NCBI RefSeq assembly: GCF_012489685.1
Contig: NC_080044.1
Coordinates: forward strand, 81,950,732 to 82,014,731
DNA: 64,000 nt
Source: Lotus japonicus
Lineage: Eukaryota; Streptophyta; Magnoliopsida; Fabales; Fabaceae
Reading direction: 5' to 3'
In this document: piece after piece, positions 38,201 to 50,150 of the stretch
Layout of the letters: the number at the start of each line of letters is the position of its first letter
How positions within the stretch are numbered: position 1 is the stretch's first letter
Made by a program: the position numbers and the translations under genes
Notes under the pieces: generated by a model
What the model saw: the letters and a program-made list of their open reading frames with translations, nothing else
The model's database searches: none
Told to the model about the DNA's origin: nothing

Positions 38201-40365
38201 TTATTCTATGGCTCTATTGTATTGGATGTGCACCCACATTCCCTTGCCAGGCACGCCACGGTGGTTCACAAAGAGCAAGTAGTAGCCAGGAGGAGCAATC
38301 ACAGAGTTTGGTGGTGCCGCTATCCTAACCCGGTAAAGCCCTGGTGAGTCCACCATGAGTTTGTCAAGCTTGAGAACCAAAAGCCTCTGACCCATGGAGA
38401 AGCCGTGAGTGGTGAAAGGTGGGAAATACATGGTCACCTTAATGTCATTCATGGTCAACTCAGCTCCATCTTGCACAGCGAATACAGTCTCAAAGAATTG
38501 CCCATACCTCAACTCCTTGGTTGATTCATCCTCATTAATCATAGGCCTGTAGATGTCAAAATCCACATCCAGATAAGGAGGAGAAAATGCCTCAACTCTG
38601 GTCTCAGTTGGGAACTTGTCATTATCCTTATAGGTTTCATGGGTGTTGCTACCACCAACCCAAACCCTGCCATCAGGAAGCACTAGTGAAGTTGAGTGAT
38701 ACATTCTTGCTATCTGGGTAGGCTTTAGCTCCCTGAACCTCAACCCTTTAGGTTTCTCTGGGCTATACAACACTGGGGTGTAGTTGGGTTTGTCAGCATC
38801 CCACCATGCTGCTGTGCCCACTTGTGCACCATTAATGAGCAAGATTTCTCCGTTGGGGAGGACAAGAGAGTCTCCCATGGTTCTTCTTGAAGGCATTAAC
38901 TCGGAGTCCCATTCAGGGTAAGGGTCAGTGATGGTTAGCCTGTTGCAATCTTGAAGTGCAGGGTGGAAGATCTTTCTTAACTCAGACAACTCGAAGGCGG
39001 TGGGGACATTTCCACCACAAACGATGACCTCCGCCTTGTTATCAGCGGCATTGAGGTCTATTGGGAGGAGGGCGGACATGCCAGAGGCAGGGTAGTTGCG
39101 AGAGCCGCCAGGGAGAACGGGGAAGGTGCGAACCACTTTGTGGGAGGTGGGGTTGAGGAGGATAGAGCGGTTGTTGGAGAAGATGAAGAGGTTTCCGTCG
39201 ATGGAAAGGTGGACAAATGGGTACAAATTGTTCTCATCGAAGTCGGAAGTCTCATACAGGTAGGGGAAGAAGAAGGGTTTAGTGTTCTTTTCCCCTTCTT
39301 GTCTTGGAATGAACTCGTAGCTAAAAGCTCTGCGCCCTCCTATCAAAATGAAGTCTCCATTTGGAAGAATTTGTTGAGTTGCATACCTATTCATATGTGA
39401 GCATTTGAGAATAATTAATCACCATTCATATATATATTTATACGGGCAATATAGCATTGTTAACACAACACAAAAAGATAAAATAGATCTCAATATGTTC
39501 ATAAGGCAAGAGTTCATGAGACAGACATTGATAAAAATAGTCCTTTAAAATCATAAGTACATACCATCTATCGGCTGCCAACACGTTGTCATATTCCCTC
39601 CATTCACATTCTTGGCAAGCACCACCACCTATGTATCTGAGAGTTCTTCCACCATCAGCAAAACCACCAGCACCCACGAGGGTACCATCAGGTGCAAGCC
39701 CTCCAGATGAACACCAAGGATCTCCTCCTTTTATCTGCACCAAAATGAACATTATTTACAACATGTTTCGATCAAGTTCTCTTTTATCAGCAGATCAATT
39801 CAAACACGAATAAGTTTCTCCACATAATCAATTTTAATTTTAGAACCATTTAATAGAACGATAAAAAATTGGTACATACCAAGAGTGGCCTAACTTGATT
39901 TGTCTCAATATCATATTCAACAGCATGAGCAAAACAATCAACCCTGTCTTCTTTAGTAGCGAAATCTTTGTATGGAACGCATGGTGTCCCTTCTGGTAAT
40001 TTGATTCTGGAGGTACGGTAAACTTTAGCATCAAAGACTATGATCTTATTTGTTGGTAACAAATTGACATGCATTGCTGAAACACCAGCGTTTTCAGAAA
40101 TCAGCTCCCAATGTCCAATATTATTAATTATGAAATCTTCCTTCTTGATTTCCTCCCCTAGTTCAGGAGGAACAATTTCTTTATCACCATCCCCAGGTTC
40201 TTCTCCGTATATAGGAGGTGGATCAAAGGGTAGGTCTGGAAATGGATGATGCTTCCTCCTGCGATGGTGTATGTGCTTCTTCTTGTGCTTCTTGTGTCTT
40301 GCATCCACATCCACGGCAAGGAACAAGAGACTGAGAATCAAAACAACCTTGAGCAAACGTGCCAT
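38201..40365 (-). CDS. Glyoxal/galactose oxidase-like copper-radical oxidase (GLOX), 3 exons
   Basis: Exons are 40365-39880, 39734-39565 and 39386-38201, in phase, giving 613 residues. Plant GLOX enzymes are secreted; they oxidise aldehydes or primary alcohols in the wall and release hydrogen peroxide. Residues 1-22 form a signal peptide. The next 18 residues (23-40) are Arg, Lys or His except one Ile, an unusually basic extension. The N-terminal glyoxal-oxidase domain starts near GHWELISENAGVSAMHVNLL. Visible family motifs are the GGACQECEWRE region in exon 2, RWYATQQILPNGDF across the exon 2/3 junction, ARMYHSTSLVLPDGRV with the Tyr-His copper ligands, and FTTHGFSMGQR with a further His ligand. 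The C-terminal Ig-like domain (DUF1929) ends in PPGYYLLFVNHRGVPGKGMW. A TATA box and an upstream sequence duplication precede it. Confidence 0.95.
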
Positions 40366-40513
40366 TATTTTCTAGATTGATAAAAAATTTAATAATGATA
40401 GAAAACCAGACACTTCTTCCAATACACGGCTTGTTAAAGCCTCGTGTGGAATTATGGGTGTCTGGTTTCCTCAGTACAGGTTTTTGTCAAATGAAACTTT
40501 CATATAGCTTCAA

Positions 40514-40521
40514 TATATATA
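40514..40521 (-). promoter_or_regulatory. TATA box of the GLOX gene
   Basis: TATATATA on the minus strand, about 150 bp upstream of the ATG. Confidence 0.45.
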
Positions 40522-40610
40522 GTGTTAGGTTTCGAGGCATTTATTGCTGAAATATAGCAAATGGTATTGTAAATTCTTCTATGTTTAGCTATTTGTTAGG
40601 GAATAACAAT

Positions 40611-40862
40611 ATTACAAAGCACCAATTAATATCTTTTAACTTGAATCGTAACAAAAACATCCAACTTAAATGTGGTGTATATAAAACCATAAAGTCCACA
40701 GATAGACTTTTTATGTTTTGACATAGGGGCTAATATGTATTATAGAACTTATAACAAAATTACAAAGCACCAAGAATTTCTTTTTAACTTGAATCGTAAC
40801 AAAAACATCTAACTTAAATGTGGTGTATATAAAACCATAAAGTTGGACAGATAGACTTTTAA
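40611..40862. repeat. 148-bp-period direct duplication upstream of GLOX
   Basis: Two near-identical blocks of about 105 bp begin at 40611 and 40759 with attacaaagcacca. Each carries ttgaatcgtaacaaaaaca and ggtgtatataaaacc, so each holds a second TATA-like word. The copies differ by a few substitutions. Confidence 0.85.
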
Positions 40863-41773
40863 TGCAATATCAAGATGTCATAAACTGATAAACATCTAAT
40901 ACAGGGGATACAAGCATGAAAGTTTATCACTGTTGGATATGCATTGTTCTTCCAAAGTTTCTCCTCAATGTGTAGATTTTCCAGAGGTTTATAACTGTGT
41001 CAGGGTTTTAGTTTCTTTTATGATAATATCAAGTCTTCTTACTCTTGTTACATAACCGGACCAAATCCATCAATCAATCTAGGTTGAGTGTAACTCTTCT
41101 AAGGTGGTGATGATGATTTCTTTGAGAATTTATTTATGTGAAAGGAGAATCTTTTTGCATTGGTTTATCAAATGCAAAGAATCAAATCTACCTGCCTTAA
41201 CGTGGTCTATTGAATGAATGGATGTTTTCTTGAAAGAAAAAAAACTTAGATAAAAAAGGCATAAAATCAAAAATTAATAATGAATTTTGGTGTACAAAAA
41301 CAATAATTTTTACAAACAGGTAAAAAGAAGAACACTTGTTAAACTAGCAAATTCCCTCACCAGACAAAACATAGAAAACCAAAATGACAAACAAATAAAA
41401 GAAAAAGTATGATGTTCTTCTTTTCTTACCTTTCTATGACAAACAAAATGCTCACAGGCTTACATTAACTTGTAGAGAGGGAGACTAGATTACCAGTGCA
41501 ATACAAAATTTACATACTAAGGGTAGCCTTAATGACTGTGATTAAAGTGAAGTAAGGGAGAACCTTAAAAACCTCGACCGTCCACCTCAAAATGATGTAG
41601 ACGTTTACAGCAAACCTAATATACTGTCATCAACATATCTTGCATCATCATAAAAAGTTTAGGATGCTCCAATCTCCTATATAGAATTATACATAAGCAA
41701 GAAGGGTATTATATGCTCAGATGTGATCTGTCATCTTCATGGATCAGTGTAGATAAAGGCATGCTTCATTGCT

Positions 41774-44336
41774 CTAGGTGCGGCTTTTGCACTTTTCCAT
41801 GGCCCTAGGTGCTGCAGGAATCAGAATATAGATGAGTGAAAATATAAATATAGATCATAAACTTCATGGAAGCAATTCAGAGGGACAGTCAGTGGATGAA
41901 ATTGTTTTGTCAAACTAGGATTTTGTTTTTCAATTTGAATGAGATAATGACGAGTATCGTGGTTTTTCCACATGTTTGGAAATCCTTTTACAATTGATTC
42001 TGAAACCAAAATCAATTCTGGGGAGAAGCTTATGAGAGGAACTTCTGGGTGCCTGCCTATATTTGATTATGAGGAAAAATAAACTGATCCAAATATGATA
42101 AAGATGGAAAACAGAGACTATAACATATTCATCATAGCAAGTGTTGGACCTACCTAGCCCAATTGCTTCAGAACTCTTCATTATCCTCAGCCTCTTGCAA
42201 GAGTCGGTGAACATCCTAGAAGAAGAAAAATAAATCATGTCAGATTTCAGAATGAAATACACATTTTTCTCAGACATTCACTTAGAAATTATATGAAATT
42301 GCACTTACTCCCAGGGAACATCACCAACTAGCATCCAATCACCATCCTTGTCTTCATAGGTTAGCACATATTCCGAACCATGAAGGAGATCCATCAATCT
42401 ACTTTCACTTAAATTTTCTCGACTAGAAACTCCATAAGCCCCACATTGACCTGAACGTGTCGATGAAAACATCATCAGAATCTGTGACATATAAATACAT
42501 CCAGATTCTATGCCACTTGTCCAACATTGGAATCGACCAAGGTTAATAAATTCGTTTCAGCAACAGCTGAACTATCAAAGTGCGGATAAGGTATGTTCAC
42601 ATTTCCCATTCAAATGCAATTATTTATATAAAAAGCTTTTTTGAGGAAAGATTGATTGAACCATTCAAATTTCAAAGCACTACTTATGGTTACAACTAGC
42701 TTGAGCCTATGACATTCAAATACCTTAGGTCCTGATTTGCTTATAAGATATAAATAGATGTCATTTGTGATTAGGGTATATTCTTTATTTTTTCACTTAC
42801 TCAAATAAAAAGTTTCCCAAATAAGATTGAGAATAATCAGAATCACCTACAAGTATTTGTGATTATGCAGATGTGCAAGTGTCAAGACACACAAAGAGCA
42901 TGCGATAAGGTGATAACAAGTTGATAGCAACTCACTGATTGTAAAACAACTGAACATCTTTTCAAGTGCTGAAGAAAGTTCCCTGTAAGTGCTGAAACTA
43001 TTTAGATCCACTTTCCTCAAGTATGGAGCACCTTCCATGCTGACTTTTACATAAAGGCATCCAGACTTGGCTTCCGCATCAGCATCATCCTTTTGAGGCT
43101 GAGAAGCCATGGAATTCTTCCTGAAAGAACGGATTGGTGGCCATCCCACAACTTGTGCCCTGATTCATACAAGAAAAATTTACTCAATATGATTGGCCTT
43201 GTGCAAAGAGCCCAAATTGAAAAGAAAAAGAAAAGAGGAAATTTCAATTTTAAGGCCAGTGATTATACACTTGAAACAAAGGAATCTAGTTAATACAGAT
43301 CCTCATGTCTAGGTGAAAGTCAAAGAACACAGCGGAAAAAGAAAAAAAAAATTCAGCATCGAAAATCATGGAAAATGATAGTTGGAGGAGTTCAAATCCC
43401 AAACTTTATACAAATAAATAAAGAAAATCACAGACAAGCTAGATGCACAATTATGGAACAACCAAAGTAACTATCTGATTATGGCTAATATAGAAGGAAC
43501 ATCCTTTAAATTGGATAGAAATCGAGTAACAACAATTCCTTTTACGCGGCTAAGGGCATGTTTGCAAATTCTTCTACAACTTATTCTAAAACCAGAATCA
43601 ATTTAAGGAAGAAGAGCTTCTAGATTCTAGGAAAGAAAACTCATCCAAACATGCTATAACACAATATAGTAAGCAACAATTCAACATAATTTCCTTCTTT
43701 CAAACAATTTGTGAATACACTGAAAAACTATAAACACTAAATAGGGGCAAGTCAAAGAGCTAAAGTGGAAGAAGAAACAATACGGTAAAACAAAACACTT
43801 TTTGAAGCATCAAATGCACAGAGAGAAACATATATGAATAGCAAGAAGCAAGTAAAGAAGAAAGATGAAGCTAAAGGAAGATGATACTACTTTGCAGCAG
43901 GAGCAGAAATCTGAGGCTTCTTCTCATTCAACGGCTTCGGAGACTGAGGAACACTCTCTTTGACAACAGAAGAAGCCATATTCGTTAGTTGATTGTTGCA
44001 GTTAGGCGCAGCAGAGAGAGCGAGAGAATTACCAGCAGCACCACCCCGAGGAGAGAACAAGACACCATCTTTACCAGAACCCATTTCAGATCCACCGTTT
44101 CCAGAGAGAACCCAGTTCCCAGAACCTCCATCAATGGCGTCAGAGAAACCCCTCTTAGCACCAGACAACAAACCCTTAAGCGGAGCTGAAAAACCATTGG
44201 TTCCCTCCCTCTCCGGCGACTCAGAGCCTGGCAAGCCAAGCCTCAGCTCAGTGGCTTTGAGGTTCAAGCCAGCGCTCCTCTTTGTGAAATTCTCAGAGCT
44301 TTCCATTGAAGGAAAAGGAACCTCTGTTACAGACAT
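41774..44336 (-). CDS. Aux/IAA auxin-response repressor (IAA8/IAA9 type), 5 exons
   Basis: Exons are 44336-43891, 43159-42936, 42450-42309, 42215-42154 and 41811-41774, in phase, giving 303 residues. Aux/IAAs are short-lived nuclear repressors that bind ARF factors and recruit TOPLESS; auxin triggers their breakdown through TIR1/AFB. Domain I has the LxLxL motif in ELRLGLPG (30-37). Domain II has the degron VGWPPIR at 153-159, intact, followed by basic SFRKN. Domains III/IV form a PB1 fold: [19 protein letters not shown] with the basic face, and [23 protein letters not shown] with the acidic face. It ends in a basic, CKSRT tail. The long linker and intron pattern resemble the IAA8/9/27 group. 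I used the ATG at 44336. Introns 1 and 4 each contain a copy of the same MITE family. Confidence 0.96.
41971..42097. mobile_element. MITE copy in Aux/IAA intron 4
   Basis: It starts catgtttggaaatcc and ends tgatccaaatatg, with caattgattctgaaaccaaa and agaagcttatga inside. Related copies lie at 43557, 47449, about 48140 and 50015. Confidence 0.55.
43557..43654. mobile_element. MITE copy in Aux/IAA intron 1
   Basis: Starts catgtttgcaaattcttct and ends catccaaacatg, inverted ends of the same family as the copy in intron 4, with ccagaatcaatt and gaagagcttct inside. Confidence 0.6.
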
Positions 44337-44737
44337 CAAACCACCTCGTCAAACACAACCTTCAAACTATGGTAGAAATCACAAAACAGAGGAGGAGAAG
44401 AAGAAGAGAAAGAGAAGAAGAAGAATGAACAAGGAACAGTGGAAAATGTTGAAGAATCTGTGAAGCTTGTTGGGTTGTTGTGTTGTGTGTTAAGTAGAGA
44501 TGAAGGGACCAAAACGAGGAGAAAATAAATATGCTACAGTTTGTGTTTTGCTTTATTCTGCAAATTTATTTATTTTATTTTGTTTGGTTTAGTTTAGTGT
44601 TTTTTTGTAAATAAATTCATGTGAATCTTTTTGTGGCCAACTACTCCGACAACCCACAGAAAGTACCGGCATACTTTCTTATTTTAACATCTTTTATGAA
44701 AATTATAAAAAAGGAATTCGAGTCATTAAGGGTTGCC
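44337..44737. other. Aux/IAA leader and promoter region
   Basis: On the minus strand the first 100 bases upstream of the ATG are CT-rich (ctcctcttctt type runs at about 44390-44430), fitting a long pyrimidine-rich leader. I saw no canonical auxin-response TGTCTC pair. Confidence 0.4.
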
Positions 44738-45107
44738 AGAGCATCTCCAATGCATAGTTGCTAGTTGGGTTGCTTAAAAACTATTTCGGTGGGTCCAGAC
44801 TGACACATATGATTTAAGCAACCCAAGCAGAATTCGCTCCAACCACGGTTGCTTAGTTTACTTTTAGTTGAGTCACATTATACCTCTTATATTTATATTA
44901 TTTCAAGGTAATGACACTATACAAGTACATGAATGAAAGAAGAAATATGATTTTTTAGTCAAAAAGTAAGGAGAGAGAAAATAAGCAACCGTTGCTTAAA
45001 TTTAAGCAACCCAACTGTCACGTCATGTTGCTCCAGTGGTGCTCCAAAATAAGCAACGTTGCTTAAGTTGCCAACTGGATTTAAGCAACTCCCATTGGAG
45101 ATGCTCT
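44738..45107. mobile_element. MITE with agagcatctccaatg inverted ends
   Basis: The left end agagcatctccaatgcat and right end, read inward, agagcatctccaatggga are inverted copies 370 bp apart. The interior repeats gttgctta/taagcaac words in both orientations, so it can fold into a long hairpin. This end sequence is widespread in plants. The target duplication is not clear. Confidence 0.75.
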
Positions 45108-47448
45108 AATGTGTTCAACTAAACTAAAAACAAGTTTTGACAAAAAAAAAACTAAAAACAAGCAGATTTTTAGTTTTGTTTAATGGTGAGATCATTAGTG
45201 AAAGAATGATCAACGATGATCCTATCCAAAAGGAGAAGGAGGAGTCATTCTTCTTTGAAGATCGAGGAACGGAGTTTCGAACAATTATGTCATGTCAGAA
45301 GTCTTTTATATGTAACTTTGCTTTCTCAGACTCTACAAGATAAAAAAAGTTAAAGACATGAAATATATATTGAGGCATATAATAAGAGGAAATTTTAATG
45401 AATTAATAGAAAATTTAAAGTTATCTTACTTCTCTTTATATAGTTCTCGACTTCTATAGCTCAATTATCATATCATAGAAGTAATATTTGAAGCATTTTC
45501 AGCGTTTTTAAATAATCCCAGCAACTCATTGTTTGCTAATTGCAAGTGGTCTGTTTAGGATGAATGAATTGAATGATAGCTCTAGTTACAGTAATTTTTA
45601 AGATAACTAAATATAGAATTTTAAAATTGTGCACTCCATCAAACAATGGTTTACAATTTTTTTTTTTTTTTATATAAGCCTTTTATATATAAGCAAAACT
45701 AAAATTAAGGAAATTCGCGCGAAAAAACTGAGTTGGTGGGAGACAAAACGCCGTATACTTTGAGAAGTGAACTCTATTGATGAGCGTGCCCTTGTCCAAT
45801 GCATTATATAATTTTCTTTCTGAATAAAATAATTTTCTGTGCTAAATTAAAGATACTATAAAAGATTAAGCAAAAATGACATCTTTGTTTTATGTCATTA
45901 ATTATAGTAGTATATAGTTATCGAAGATACTTCATGCTTGAGTTGAGTTGATACCCAATAGACACATGGAAAGATGACCAACATGTTAGTTTATTCGGTT
46001 GATTTTGATCACTTAACAATTTCTAATTAATTAAAGTTGGTTATGTAAGGAAGCAGATTATTCAAGGACCACATATATATAAACTAAAGTAGTCTATCTT
46101 CTACTAGTAACACTTTGATGCACATACATATGTATTGTCCCCTAACTTTGTGACAATTAGCTCCACTAACTATATTTTTAATTTTGACACAAATCATAGT
46201 TCTTCGAATCCAAGGGTAAACAAATTCATTTTGAGCTATGTGTATGTATATTAATAGAGAGGTCTTACATGAACTCCACCCAAGCGAATGACATCTGATT
46301 AACATATCGTTAAGTGATAATTTTTTACTATCACTAAACATGAAGTATAAAAAAAAGATTTAATTGGTGTTTTTTTATCTCCACCAATAAATAACCAATT
46401 AAAATTCTAAGAATTTTGTGGTGTCTCGCATATTTTTCAATTGTAATTTCTAACACTCTTTATTTTAACAACTGTTTAAGTAATTTTAACTACGCTAACA
46501 AATAATTAAATGTCAATTCAATTTAAAAAACTATAAAAAAATTATTAAATTATCTTTTTCTTGTATCTAATTTTTTTTACAGGTTACATTAATCTTTGCT
46601 ATAACAAAGTGCATATAACTAAATGACTAATGAATGGAACAAAAGAATGAGCAATATAATTTTATGCAAGGACCCGCATCTCTAAAGTGGATTCCATTAT
46701 GAAAATTCTTACTTATAGTTATGGACCCTAAGAAAAGCAGTGCTAGCAGCATTGTTATTGCTGAGTGCTTCAATTTCTCTCACTTTATTCCCCTATCCTC
46801 AAACATAAACTATGATGGCACTCCACTATCTTTGCAAAGAGGCTTTCTCTGGTTGTGGGTTGTTTGGCTAAGCCCAACTGTGTGCAGATTTGGAAACACA
46901 TTGAAAAATTATCGTGAAATTAAAATCACAATGAACAATCACAAAAATTAAGAGAAGTTACTGTACATCATAATTTTGGCTCCGCATGTATCCGAATATT
47001 CATTACACCGTACTCCTATATCCTAATCTTATAATCCTGTTTGATGGTTGTGCCCATTTGTGGTGTTAAATGTGCCTTCCACTACCATCATAATAAGATA
47101 AGCCTCACCTTTTAATTCCCCACTTACCAGGATCTTAATCTTTTTTCTCCATTACTCAAAGCATCGCATCCAGTCTTAGGGCAAAGTAATCCCCATGCAT
47201 TAAATCTTCTTTTTTGAGATAAGTGCGAATCATTAAGGAGAGTAATAATTATTTTGACTGTTTGATCAGCCTTTTACCTATCACAAGCAACTGGATCCGC
47301 CACAGGTTTTGTTTTGTTCTATCAGTAGAAAGCCAAGATCTAACCAAAAAGAAAAGCTAATTAAGAACAGCAACACCTAGAAAGACCAAATAAAAAGTGA
47401 GATGGAAAAGAATCACAGCTACTAACAAGGGACTTCAAGAAATTAAGT
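45108..47448. other. Intergenic, AT-rich, no gene seen
   Basis: Short frames here lack any domain. A run of 14 T lies near 45660-45671. A MITE-like remnant related to the gggtatgtttggatacac type may cover 46860-46990. Confidence 0.5.
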
Positions 47449-47585
47449 ATATGTTTGGAAATTCTTCTACAATTGATTCTGAATTGATTATGATGAAGCC
47501 AGAATCAATTATGCAATAAAGCTTTTGTAGTAGCTTATCAATTTTAGAATTAACTCTAATGAAAGAGAAGTTAATCCAAACATGT
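47449..47585. mobile_element. MITE copy, same family as in the Aux/IAA introns
   Basis: Starts tatatgtttggaaattcttc and ends aatccaaacatg, with caattgattctgaa and agaatcaatt words inside. Confidence 0.6.
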
Positions 47586-48139
47586 TATAAGTATCAAATG
47601 ACTGTGATAATGGGACCAAAGACTTTTCTGATAAAGGGTGGAAGACATGATGAATCTGTAAAACAACACTCTCTTGACCCCATCATGGATTTGATTAAAC
47701 ATCAAGTGGAGTCCCAACCAACTTTTTCAATTCTGTAGTCCTAAATGGACTATCATATCCTTGTAAGAATAATTGTACTCTCTCTATATCCAATAAACTA
47801 GATTAGAGAAACAAGGACCCACAATTTCAGTTGCTTGCTCAAGATGCTGCTTACAAAAATAAATAAAATAAAAATAAAAATCATACATGTCTGTGTTTGA
47901 GTGGTCTTGAATATATCTGCATCAACATTATCACAATTCATAGTTTAATTACAACTATAGCTGTGAATATGAAATGGTAATCTAGCATTTAAGAGTTTCT
48001 TATTGAAAATTATTTATAAGATCAAGGTAGGTGAAGTAAACCATCTTTCCATGGCCAATCAGATATCACATGTTATTTTTATTTGTACAAAGTCTTTTGT
48101 TTGTTAATAGGGGGGGAGGGTTTTGAATCTGGAATATTC

Positions 48140-48256
48140 ATAGAATCAACTTCCCGTTTCTTAGAATCAACCGACACATAAAAGCTACTTCCATAAGATT
48201 CTTCTCAGAATTAATTTTCGTGCTAAAATCAATTATTGAAGAATTTTCAAACATGT
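48140..48256. mobile_element. Degenerate MITE copy of the same family
   Basis: Shares agaatcaac, aaaagctacttcc, cagaattaatttt and the end ttttcaaacatg with the better copies. The left end is not clear. Confidence 0.4.
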
Positions 48257-49184
48257 AAGTCGAGATCCTAAAAATGGGCACTGTTAAGAGAATGCTGTTA
48301 GTGTACAAAAGAAAGAAAAATCATGCAAAGGTGTTTGTCTTTTTCTTTGCATGGAGTGGTTAGATTGCGCATCGACGGAGTCCCAAACTAAAAAGATTGT
48401 ATATGGATACTAGGCAGAAAAGTGCTGATTCAGATATCAGCCTAGCATAATGGTGCAGAAAGAACACCTGAGAGAGGGATGCACCAAAAAGAAAATCGGC
48501 TATGTAAGTAAATGGAATCCATAAAGGCCACTACACCAACACCAACAACAATAATTGTAAAACCTCTTGGAAAACTACAAGCATTGCCTACTAGTTACTA
48601 CAAAACGGAACAAGGACAAAATGCTCACAAAAAAAGTTAATCATGGATTGGCATTTGCTTTGGCTTGGACCAACCATTTTGGTAATGATCTAAGCCATGG
48701 AAGATGTTGATGAACTCCGTGAAGAAACCATATATGAAAATATTCAAAACCAGAAGGAAAGACTTACGGATTCAAAATTTAAGCATGTGTTTTGGCACTC
48801 ACATCACTTTTGGAAGCTAATAAACGTGTATGTCCATTTTGAAATTATTGCTCCATCATCATTTTTTCTACTTGATTAGCACAAGGAAGATTGTAAGTCA
48901 CAAAAGTGGAATCCAAGCACAGCACTCTGCCCAAATCAGGTCTTGTTTGTTCTCAATGGAATTCCCATTTCACATTTTTCACTAAAGGAGACAGTCTTAT
49001 CAAAAGCTTTTAGGCAAGGTTTCAATCTTGTCATATAGCACAACTAAGTGGTGAGATACTTTAGAAAGCTTAATGAATTCCAGCTTGCAATGCAACCAGC
49101 AAGGGCCCATGCATCAAACATGAATTATTGACACTCAAGGGGATTGCATCTCACTCCATGTACTATGATTAAATTAGATACATG

Positions 49185-49659
49185 TGTTATGGACCAGATT
49201 CTTGGCTCAGTCCAGACCCATCCAATCTACATGGGCCAGCCCACATTGGCCCATTCCACATTGCACAAATGGTCAGCCTGCTCGGCCAACCGAGCCGAGC
49301 TGCTACACGGTCAAGCGTGATTTAGGTTGAGTTGGTTCAAATGCAATGCACGACGTTTGGAATCAATAGATCCTTATCTCCTAAAATTTTCTTTCCAAAT
49401 ATCTTAACCCCCATATAGAGAGAAGTCAGAGAACAAACCATTAAGAGACAAAATTGTTTATAAATATAAGTTCATCACAACACATTTTTCTATATATTGT
49501 TACTTTGCCTAATCTTAAATTGACTTGAGCGTCATAATCATTTTTATAGGTGGCATCTCCACTCCGCCCGACCGTTACTAAGAATCGCAAAGATTGAAGC
49601 CAATTAATGAACTTAATTCAGAAGCCAAGTCAATTCTACCAGCCGAGCCGGACTGAACA
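49185..49659 (+). repeat. Probable solo LTR of a Ty3/gypsy-type element
   Basis: It begins tgttatggacc and ends ggactgaaca, giving TG...CA ends. Within it lie ttgacttgagcgtc and tggcatctccactccgccc, a signature often seen in plant gypsy LTRs near the transcription or polyadenylation region. Flanking pentamers acatg and gtatg differ by two transitions, so the target duplication is weak. No coding region is attached. Confidence 0.4.
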
Positions 49660-50014
49660 GTATGGTTCCTTTTACAATATTTCTTCAAAATCATAAGATG
49701 GCTATCTAACAATGCTGTTGCAACCTTTGGCAATTCTGGATCCATGGCTTGTTTTTTCAACAACAGTGCAATTATGATTGTCTGCCAGCTGGGCGATTAT
49801 TGGAATGAACTTGAGGTAGTGAAGAACATGACAAGAGAGAAATACAAGTTGCCCTTTACCAAGGTAAAATCCCACGTTTCTGTCTTCTCCGTATCTTGAA
49901 GTCGACAAACACATACATCCTTTATCTTGTATAGAGTACCAACAAAGTCCGTACTGTGAATTATATGCTAATTGGGTTACCTTTGATATGGACGGTGGTG
50001 AGTAGGATAAATAT

Positions 50015-50150
50015 AGTGTGTTTGGAAATCCTTTTATAATTAATTCTAAAATCAGAATCAATTATGAAGAGAAGTTTATGTGAGTAGCTTTTATGTGTCA
50101 TAACTGATTCTGAAGAAATAAAAATTTTTTTTGTATGTTTAAACCACATG
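50015..50150. mobile_element. MITE copy of the Aux/IAA-intron family
   Basis: Starts tgtgtttggaaatcctttta, contains attaattctaaaatcagaatc, agaagtttatg and gtagcttttatgtg, and ends in gtttaaaccacatg. Confidence 0.45.
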
